Assembly (NCBI GenBank): GCA_913774955.1
Contig: CAJYKV010000004.1
Coordinates: 186,001-250,000, forward strand
Origin: an uncultured Acidovorax sp.
GTDB taxonomy: Bacteria; Pseudomonadota; Gammaproteobacteria; Burkholderiales; Burkholderiaceae_C
Direction: 5' to 3'
DNA: 64,000 nucleotides
Made by a program: the position numbers and the translations under genes. Positions 58,592 through 64,000 of this stretch are shown piece after piece. The notes under the pieces were generated by a model, which saw only the letters and a program-made list of their open reading frames with translations, searched no databases and was not told where the DNA came from. Numbering within the stretch: the stretch's first letter is position 1; the number at the start of each line of letters is the position of its first letter.

Positions 58592-58916
58592 GGTGGTTTT
58601 CTCCCTCGGTGGTTCGTATTGGTTGGATGGAGGCTCCCGGTGTCCACAGGCCTGCAGGAGCGTGGCTTGGGGAGGCCCGCGCAGGGCGCGCATGTGTCCG
58701 CATGTAACATGCTGTGGGGCAGTGTAGGGGATGGTGGTGGCAAGCACGCGGCGATCCGTCGCACCTGCGTTCTGCGCCGTGGAAGCTGGGGTACACCCTG
58801 ACGTCAGGCAGCGCCGGGCGGCCGCCGGCCCGCAAGCGGGCGGCGGATCCGGGATCCCGCGCAGCAGCAGGAGAGGGAGGGCGTGCCTGCCGTATTCAGG
58901 AGGCGCTGCGGTCGTT
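58592..58916 (-). promoter_or_regulatory. region upstream of the flavin oxidase gene, no gene
   Basis: 325 bases between two minus-strand genes. It contains the oxidase ribosome site (AGGGAGAA-like near 58600), a perfect 13-base palindrome GCATGTAACATGC (58700-58712) and GC-rich inverted sequence near 58815-58860, at the 3' side of the alpha/beta hydrolase gene's end. No coding sequence is supported. Confidence 0.5.
58700..58712. promoter_or_regulatory. perfect palindrome, candidate operator of the flavin oxidase gene
   Basis: GCATGT-A-ACATGC, two perfect 6-base half sites, about 109 bases before the oxidase start codon. A third CATG lies at 58691. The position and symmetry suit a homodimeric repressor, but no regulator gene is adjacent and no family is assigned. 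Confidence 0.4.
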
Positions 58917-59738
58917 TCAGCCCGTGGTGCCGGCCAGGTTCAACACAGCGGCTTCGATCGCCGCCGCCGTCGCGCGCGGCTGCTCCATGGGGAACAGGTG
59001 GCTGCCGTCCAGCATGGTGATGCGGCCCTGCGTGACCCGCCGCGTCAGGTCCATGCCGACCTGGCGCAGTTCTTGGGACGCCAGGCCCCCGATGAACGCG
59101 GCCGGGCAGCGCAGCGGATGGGTGGCGAGCAGCCGGCCCAGGTTGTGCGGCAGGGTGTTGTAGATGGCGGTTTCCACCTCGCGCTCGAAATGCAGCGCCA
59201 GCCCGCCTTCCGCATGCGGGCGCAGCCCTTCGGCCACGTAGTCGCGCAGCACCGCCTCGTCCCACTGCGCGAACGCCTTCTTGCGCCGGAAATGCTCCAG
59301 CGCTTCGTCGGCGCTCTCCCAGCGGTGCCGGCGCGCACGGCTGATCTTGCCCGGCGACACCGCGCCCACGACCTGCGTGCGCTTGGCCATGCCGAGCGCG
59401 CCGGCGCGCCAGCCGCCGATGAGCGGCGAATCCACCATCACCACGCCGCGTGCCAGCTCCGGATGCCGCGCCGCGGCCATCACGCTCAGGAACCCGCCCA
59501 GCGAATGCCCCACCAGGAACACCGGCCCGCCCGCGCGTTCGGCCTGCTCGCGCGCATAGTCGGCGAGCTGCTGCACCAGGGCTGGCCAGTTGCTCGTGAC
59601 CGGATAGCGATCGTCGTGGCCGAAGCGGTCCACCGCGTTCACGGCGAAGCCGCGCTCGCGCAGATGGCCGAAGAGCACGCGGTAGGTGCCGGCCGGAAAA
59701 CTGTTGGCGTGGGAGAAGACCAGCGGCAGGGGGCGCAT
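58917..59738 (-). CDS. alpha/beta hydrolase
   Basis: 273 residues from ATG 59738. The fold is shown by LVFSHANSFPAGTY near the start (oxyanion/HG-like region, with HANS instead of HGxP), the nucleophile elbow VGHSLGGFLS, and the catalytic His in LDGSHLFPMEQP. The acid residue is probably in the strand before it. The lid region (about 130-190) is Arg-rich (KISRARRHRWES). It has the general appearance of lysophospholipase/lactonase-like hydrolases; substrate unknown. It lies 65 bases downstream of the Anbu gene on the same strand. Confidence 0.87.
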   Translation of the reverse strand: MRPLPLVFSHANSFPAGTYRVLFGHLRERGFAVNAVDRFGHDDRYPVTSNWPALVQQLADYAREQAERAGGPVFLVGHSLGGFLSVMAAARHPELARGVVMVDSPLIGGWRAGALGMAKRTQVVGAVSPGKISRARRHRWESADEALEHFRRKKAFAQWDEAVLRDYVAEGLRPHAEGGLALHFEREVETAIYNTLPHNLGRLLATHPLRCPAAFIGGLASQELRQVGMDLTRRVTQGRITMLDGSHLFPMEQPRATAAAIEAAVLNLAGTTG

Positions 59739-59802
59739 CGCGGAACGTCCCGTGGGACGGTGAGGAAGGGCGGTGGGAGGACCGGGCCTGGGCGCCCGGC
59801 GG

Positions 59803-60630
59803 TCAGATGAGCCGGTCGTCCGGGGTGACGATCTTGCGCAGGGGGCGGCTGCGCGCCGGCTCCGCCAGGATCGGCACCTCGGTCGCGCCGCCGTCCCACG
59901 CCGGGTCTTCGATGCTGTCGAACACCTGGCGCAGCCGCTCGCCCCAACTGCTGCGCAGCATGCGGAAATACGGGTTGTGCTCGTCGATGCAGACGATCTT
60001 GTCGGTGGCGAGGCGCCCGGCTTCATACACCACCAGGTCCAGCGGCAGGCCTACCGACAGGTTCGACTTCAGCGTGCTGTCCATCGACACCAGCGCGCAC
60101 TTGGCGGCCTCGTCCAGCGGCGTGTCGGGCGTGAGCACCCGGTCCAGCACCGGCTTTCCGTACTTGGACTCGCCCACCTGGAAGTAGGGCGTCTCGGTCG
60201 TGGCCTCGATGAAATTGCCGGCCGAGTACACCTGGAAGAGACGCATTCCCTCGCCCTGGATCTGGCCGCCGAACACCAGCGACACGTTGAAATCCACGCC
60301 CGAGCGCTTCAGCGCCGCACCGTCGCGCTCGTGCACGTGCCGCACGGCCGAGCCCAGCACCCGCGCCGCGTCGAACATGCTCTTGGCGTTCCAGATCGTG
60401 ATCGGCTCGGTTTCATCACGGTCGAAGAGCTGCTCGGTCTGCAGGATCTCGCGCACCGACTGCGAAATGCTCAGGTTGCCGGCCGACAGCAGCACCATGA
60501 ACCGGTCGTCCGGCCGCTCGTAGATCATCATCTTGCGGAAGGAGCTGATCTGGTCGAGGCCGGCGTTCGTGCGGGAATCGGACAGGAAGACCAGTCCGGC
60601 ATTGAGCTTGATGGCGACGCAATACGTCAT
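59803..60630 (-). CDS. Anbu-type proteasome-like peptidase
   Basis: 275 residues. After Met removal the N-terminal Thr2 (MTYCVAIKLNAGLVFLSDSRTNAG) is the expected nucleophile of the Ntn-hydrolase fold, and the SDSRTNAG loop is typical of Anbu (ancestral beta subunit) proteins. ATG 60630 is chosen to give this exact N terminus; earlier in-frame codons are Pro/Arg-rich. Other landmarks are LLSAGNLSISQSV, YSAGNFIEATTETPYFQVGESKYGKPVLDR and LVSMDSTLKSNLSVGLPLDL. Anbu forms a helical assembly with weak or unknown peptidase activity. In many Proteobacteria its gene lies with an ATP-grasp protein, an alpha-E protein and a transglutaminase; none of these is here. Confidence 0.92.
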   Translation of the reverse strand: MTYCVAIKLNAGLVFLSDSRTNAGLDQISSFRKMMIYERPDDRFMVLLSAGNLSISQSVREILQTEQLFDRDETEPITIWNAKSMFDAARVLGSAVRHVHERDGAALKRSGVDFNVSLVFGGQIQGEGMRLFQVYSAGNFIEATTETPYFQVGESKYGKPVLDRVLTPDTPLDEAAKCALVSMDSTLKSNLSVGLPLDLVVYEAGRLATDKIVCIDEHNPYFRMLRSSWGERLRQVFDSIEDPAWDGGATEVPILAEPARSRPLRKIVTPDDRLI

Positions 60631-60759
60631 TGGGGATCGTCGGGGAAAGGAAGGCGAAGGGGGGAGTGTAGTGGGGTGGGGGCGGGGCTGCAGGCGCCAT
60701 GCGGACACGGCCCATGGCCCGCTCGGGAAACCGGCCTCGCGTGCGAGGGGCCGATGCCG

Positions 60760-62091
60760 TCAGAGAGAGGAGGTGCCAGACATGCCGGGGCCGCCGGGAT
60801 GACGCGCGTCGCCCGTTTCCTGGCGGGCCGCATCCCGCAGCGCCTCCATGTCCGTCCCGCACAAGTCCGCCTTCTCCGCCCGCTCCAGCGCATACGCCGA
60901 CAGCCGTTCGCTCGGCTCGCGCAGGGCGGGGTGCAGCGTGCCCACCGACCGCAGCGCGCGCTGCAGTGCGATGCCGACTTCGACGGCACCGGCCGCGTAG
61001 CGGGCCAGGGGCTCGAACACGTCCTCCACCATGCCGGCTTCCCGCAGGGCCGGGGCGGTGACCCGGTCGCAGGATGGCGGGGACGGGGCAGCGGAAGATG
61101 CGGATGCGGAGGCCGGCGATGAGGCCGCCGCCCGCTGCCGCGCCGCCCAGTGCGCCAGCGTCCGCACGCCCGCGCCGATCACTTCCAGCGCGGTGCCCGG
61201 GTCGTTGATGGACGCCGACATGGCGCGCGCAGCGATTTCTCCCATGACGACGAAGCCGTAGCGCGGGTCGTGGTCGAAGGTGCGGCCGTTGCCGATCAGC
61301 ATGGCCTGGCGGATGGCGTCGCGGGCCGCGTCGTCCAGGGGCCGGTCGCTGCTGGCGAGCACCGCGCCGGGGGCGACGAAGGCGCCGGGCAGCACGTGCA
61401 GGTGGATCTCGCCGTCTAGCGCCTCGGCACGGCCCTGCAATTGGTCCATGGCGACGTGCTGCACGAAGCCGGTGGCGTCGCTGCGCACTTCATGGCTTCC
61501 GCGCTCGCCGGGCTGCTGGCGGCGTCCGCCCAGGTAGGGCTTGTCGATCCGCTGGTCGATGGCCTTGCGGCTGGCCTCCTCCAGCCGGCGGATGGTTTCG
61601 CCGAGCCGGCCCAGCACCGAGAGGTAGTCGATCCAGCGCAGCAGCACCACCACCACGCCGAGCAGGATGAGCAGGGTGAAGCCGAACAGCACCAGCCGGC
61701 CGCCGTCGCCGTACACGTGGGCATGCAGGCCGACCAGGGCGATCACGCCGTAAATGAAGGCGCCGATGAACACCGCGAGCGTGTTCTGCACGGTGGAGTC
61801 TTCGATCAGCAATTGCGAGGCGCGCGGCGTGGCGCTGTTGGCCACGGCCGAGAAGGCGGCCACCATGGTGCTCGCCGAGAAGATCGACACCGTGAGCATG
61901 CTGGAGGCCAGGATGTTCAGCAGGCTGTCCAGCGCGTCGGAGCCGAGGTCGATCGCGGTGCCGTCCGGAATGTAGGGGCCCGCCCAGGTGGCGAGCATGA
62001 CGGCCGCGCACGCGAGCAGGGCGAAGAGGGCGCAGCGCAGCCAGGTCTTGCGCACCAGCCGCTGCAGGAAGAACACCAGTTTTTCCGACAT
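60760..62091 (-). CDS. DUF2254 family membrane protein
   Basis: 443 residues. Four transmembrane segments in the first 160 residues (LRCALFALLACAAVMLATWAG; ILASSMLTVSIFSASTMVAAFSAVANSATPRASQLL; FIGAFIYGVIALVGLHA; LVLFGFTLLILLGVVVVLLRW) and a large cytoplasmic domain. ASSMLTVSIFSASTMVAAFS and NSATPRASQLLIEDSTVQNTLAVFIG are the DUF2254 hallmarks; DPRYGFVVMGEIAARAMSASINDPGTA is the second conserved block. A Ser/Ala-rich insert (about 335-355) interrupts the domain. Function unknown. ATG 62091 begins at the normal SEKLVFFLQRLV start. Confidence 0.88.
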   Translation of the reverse strand: MSEKLVFFLQRLVRKTWLRCALFALLACAAVMLATWAGPYIPDGTAIDLGSDALDSLLNILASSMLTVSIFSASTMVAAFSAVANSATPRASQLLIEDSTVQNTLAVFIGAFIYGVIALVGLHAHVYGDGGRLVLFGFTLLILLGVVVVLLRWIDYLSVLGRLGETIRRLEEASRKAIDQRIDKPYLGGRRQQPGERGSHEVRSDATGFVQHVAMDQLQGRAEALDGEIHLHVLPGAFVAPGAVLASSDRPLDDAARDAIRQAMLIGNGRTFDHDPRYGFVVMGEIAARAMSASINDPGTALEVIGAGVRTLAHWAARQRAAASSPASASASSAAPSPPSCDRVTAPALREAGMVEDVFEPLARYAAGAVEVGIALQRALRSVGTLHPALREPSERLSAYALERAEKADLCGTDMEALRDAARQETGDARHPGGPGMSGTSSL

Positions 62092-62206
62092 GGGGCCACT
62101 ATCGCCACGCGCCGGCCGCCGTGCGCTGCCCACGGTCGCGTTCCGTTGTAGGCCGGCGCCTTCAAGTTGGCCCGCCCGCCCGCGCTCCGGGCCGCTCGTC
62201 CCGCAC

Positions 62207-62974
62207 TCAGCGCATCACCAGCCCGCCATCCACGTACAGCACCTGCCCGGTCATGAAGCCGCTCCACTCCGAGGCGAGGAACAGCACCGGGCCGGCCACG
62301 TCCTCGGGCCGGGCGATGCGCCGCAGCGGCGTGGCGGCGGTGATCGATTCGCGCAGCGCCTCGGGCGTGGCCTGGCTGGCCTGCGTGGGATAGACGAGCC
62401 CCGGCGCCACGCAGTTCACGCGGATGCCCTGCGGCCCGACCTCGGCCGCGAGGTTGCGGCTGAAGGCCACGAGCGCGGCCTTGGCGGTGGTGTAGTCGTG
62501 GTAGGGCACGACGGGATGCTCCACCAGGTTGGTGGCGATGTTCACGATGCTGCCGCGCGCGCGCTGGCGCAGGTGCGGCAGCACCGCGCGGCAGACGTGG
62601 AAGGCGCTGCCCGCCGCGCCGTCGAACTGGGCCTGGTAGTCGCTCCACTGCAGGCTGTCGAACAGTGCGCGGCGGCGTGGATCGAACGCATAGGGGCGGA
62701 ACGCGTTGTTCACGACCACGTCGATGCGGCCCGCCTCGCGCAGCACGCCATCCACCATCGCCTGCGCGGCGGCGGCGTCGCCCACGTCGGCTTTCACGGC
62801 CCAGGCGTCGCCGCCTGCGGCGTGGCAGGCGGCGACCGTCTCGGCCGCCGCCGCGTCGTTCGACAGGTGGTTGACGGCCACGGTGGCGCCCTGCTGGGCG
62901 AACGCCCGCGCGATCGCGGCGCCGATGCCCCGTCCCGCGCCCGTCACCAGCACGACCTGGCCCTTGAACTGCAT
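62207..62974 (-). CDS. short-chain dehydrogenase/reductase (FabG-like)
   Basis: 255 residues of the classical SDR type. The nucleotide site is TGAGRGIGAAIA; the catalytic Tyr161 and Lys165 are in YHDYTTAKAAL. ATG 62974 is preferred to ATG 62980 because AAGG sits six bases before it, whereas it directly abuts the other. Two deviations: Thr148 stands where the catalytic Ser usually is (13 residues before the Tyr), and the NNAG motif reads NNAF. The gene is 50 bases downstream of the ABC binding protein gene (same strand), so co-transcription is likely. Substrate unknown; the usual annotation would be 3-oxoacyl-ACP reductase. Confidence 0.88.
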   Translation of the reverse strand: MQFKGQVVLVTGAGRGIGAAIARAFAQQGATVAVNHLSNDAAAAETVAACHAAGGDAWAVKADVGDAAAAQAMVDGVLREAGRIDVVVNNAFRPYAFDPRRRALFDSLQWSDYQAQFDGAAGSAFHVCRAVLPHLRQRARGSIVNIATNLVEHPVVPYHDYTTAKAALVAFSRNLAAEVGPQGIRVNCVAPGLVYPTQASQATPEALRESITAATPLRRIARPEDVAGPVLFLASEWSGFMTGQVLYVDGGLVMR

Positions 62975-63024
62975 GGTCATCCTTCGTTCTTCGTTTCGTT
63001 TCGGTGCGTGCCGCGCCGCGCCGC

Positions 63025-64000
63025 TCAGGCGGCCGGCAGCAGGCTGGTGTCGACCACGTCGGCCACGCGGATGGGGCGCTGCACCAGGCCGAGCGCGCGG
63101 TAGGCATCGGCGGCCTGCTGCAGCGATGCGAGGTTGAAGGCGCCCAGCGGCTGGCCCGGCAGCGAGGGCTGCGCGGCGGCGTTGCGCAGGCGGATGACCT
63201 CCAGGTTCACGTCCGGCTGCGTGCCGTCGATCGCGTGCTTCACGGCCAGGGCCGCGGCCTCTTCGGGGCGCGCGATCATCCAGGCCGCGCTGTCGCGGTA
63301 GCCTTTCAGGAAGGCCTGCAGCAGCGCCTTCTTCTGCGGCAGCACCTCCTGCCGGACCACGAACAGGTCGCTGGAGACGTTCAGGTAGTCGCGCACCTGC
63401 ATCACGTTCACGGGTCCCAGGCCTTTGCGGCGGCCCACGGCCAGGCCGGTGTCGGTGGCGGCGGTGGCATCGACCTGTCCCTGCAGCAGCGGCGCGAAAT
63501 TGAGCAGGCCCGTGACCACGATGGTCACGTCGGATTCCTTCAGCCCCGCCTGGTGCAGCAGCACCAGCAGGTTCTGCCGCGTGCCGCTGGAGAGGCTGTA
63601 GACGCCGATGCGCTTGCCCTTCAGATCGGCCGGCGTGCGGATGCCGGAGGACTGCAGCGACACCACGTTGAACACGTTCTGCGGGTAGATGTCGTAGATG
63701 GCGGTGAGGCGCTCGCCCTTGTCCAGCGCCAGGAAGAACGAGCCTGGATCGGTGAAGGCCACGTCGCCCTGGCCGCTCAGCGTGTTGCGCAGCGCGTCGC
63801 CGCCGCCCGCGCCGGGCAGGTAGCCCAGCTCCAGCCCCTGGGCGCGGAAGAAGCCCTTGTCGGGCTCGGCCAGCAGGTTGGTGATCTCGCTGATCGGCTT
63901 GCTCCAGCCGGCCACGGTGACCTTGCCGCGCACCGGCGGCTGCGCAGGGGACTGCGCCAGGGCCGTGCCGGCCCAGGGGGCGGCGGCGAGGCCGGCGGAC
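63025..64000 (-). CDS. ABC transporter substrate-binding protein, NMT1/SsuA-like (5' end outside window)
   Basis: The gene runs off the right edge. The visible frame continues past the GTG at 63933 through a signal-peptide-like stretch (SAGLAAAPWAGTALAQSPAQ) to the end of the window, so the true start lies beyond it. The mature protein has the periplasmic aliphatic-sulfonate/nitrate/taurine (NMT1-like) fold: FFRAQGLELGYLPGAGGGDALR, GQGDVAFTDPGSF, SSGIRTPADLKGKRIGVYS and QGQVDATAATDTG. Substrate unknown; the usual ABC permease and ATPase genes would lie upstream or elsewhere. Confidence 0.88.
   Translation of the reverse strand, partial: SAGLAAAPWAGTALAQSPAQPPVRGKVTVAGWSKPISEITNLLAEPDKGFFRAQGLELGYLPGAGGGDALRNTLSGQGDVAFTDPGSFFLALDKGERLTAIYDIYPQNVFNVVSLQSSGIRTPADLKGKRIGVYSLSSGTRQNLLVLLHQAGLKESDVTIVVTGLLNFAPLLQGQVDATAATDTGLAVGRRKGLGPVNVMQVRDYLNVSSDLFVVRQEVLPQKKALLQAFLKGYRDSAAWMIARPEEAAALAVKHAIDGTQPDVNLEVIRLRNAAAQPSLPGQPLGAFNLASLQQAADAYRALGLVQRPIRVADVVDTSLLPAA

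Overview
The window is chromosomal DNA of a GC-rich betaproteobacterium, most likely Comamonadaceae close to Acidovorax/Paracidovorax. This is inferred from the ppc / hemC-hemD-hemX arrangement, the flhDC flagellar master regulator, two kinds of TRAP-transporter-associated genes, the LytTR two-component system and the general codon use. No rRNA, tRNA, CRISPR array, insertion sequence or phage gene was seen. Nearly all of it is ordinary, densely packed coding sequence; the high GC produces many long antisense open frames that are not genes.

Layout, left to right. 1-5437: haem synthesis (hemX partial, hemD, hemC, minus strand) divergent from ppc. 5615-7325: a three-gene, lower-GC cassette (a DUF6402-like soluble protein and two tandem paralogous small membrane proteins), the most accessory-looking genes of the window. 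7413-11962: a FUSC/YccS-type membrane protein and an AI-2E-type permease, tail to tail around a 740-bp noncoding palindromic element. 12231-14800: a lipoprotein, a FlgO-like lipoprotein and flhDC. 15126-18395: mercaptopyruvate sulfurtransferase, a DMT exporter and a Rieske oxygenase. 18659-21833: xseB-ispA-dxs (isoprenoid precursors). 22023-26675: a TRAP transporter whose binding protein (plus strand) faces its two permease genes plus a small membrane protein (minus strand) across a second copy of the 740-bp palindromic element.

26912-37127 looks like an osmotic/carbon-storage island on the minus strand: BCCT osmolyte transporter, glgB, glgE, a treS-maltokinase fusion and a CmpX-like channel. 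GlgB, GlgE and TreS-Pep2 together form the trehalose -> maltose -> maltose-1-phosphate -> alpha-glucan (GlgE) route. 37238-42298 holds a ModE regulator, a small unknown protein, a lone ABC ATPase, a chemoreceptor and a LysE exporter. 42350-44756 is a 2TM protein / LytS-like kinase / LytTR regulator operon, divergent from the mdtABC-outer membrane factor efflux operon (45126-54573). Then come uppP, a PAS-GGDEF diguanylate cyclase, a berberine-bridge-type flavin oxidase, an alpha/beta hydrolase, an Anbu proteasome-like protease without its usual partners, a DUF2254 membrane protein, a short-chain dehydrogenase and the truncated start of an ABC substrate-binding protein.

The features I find least explained are the two large palindromes, whose terminal hairpins keep pairing although their sequence differs between copies and which both lie between convergent genes, and the 5615-7325 cassette.
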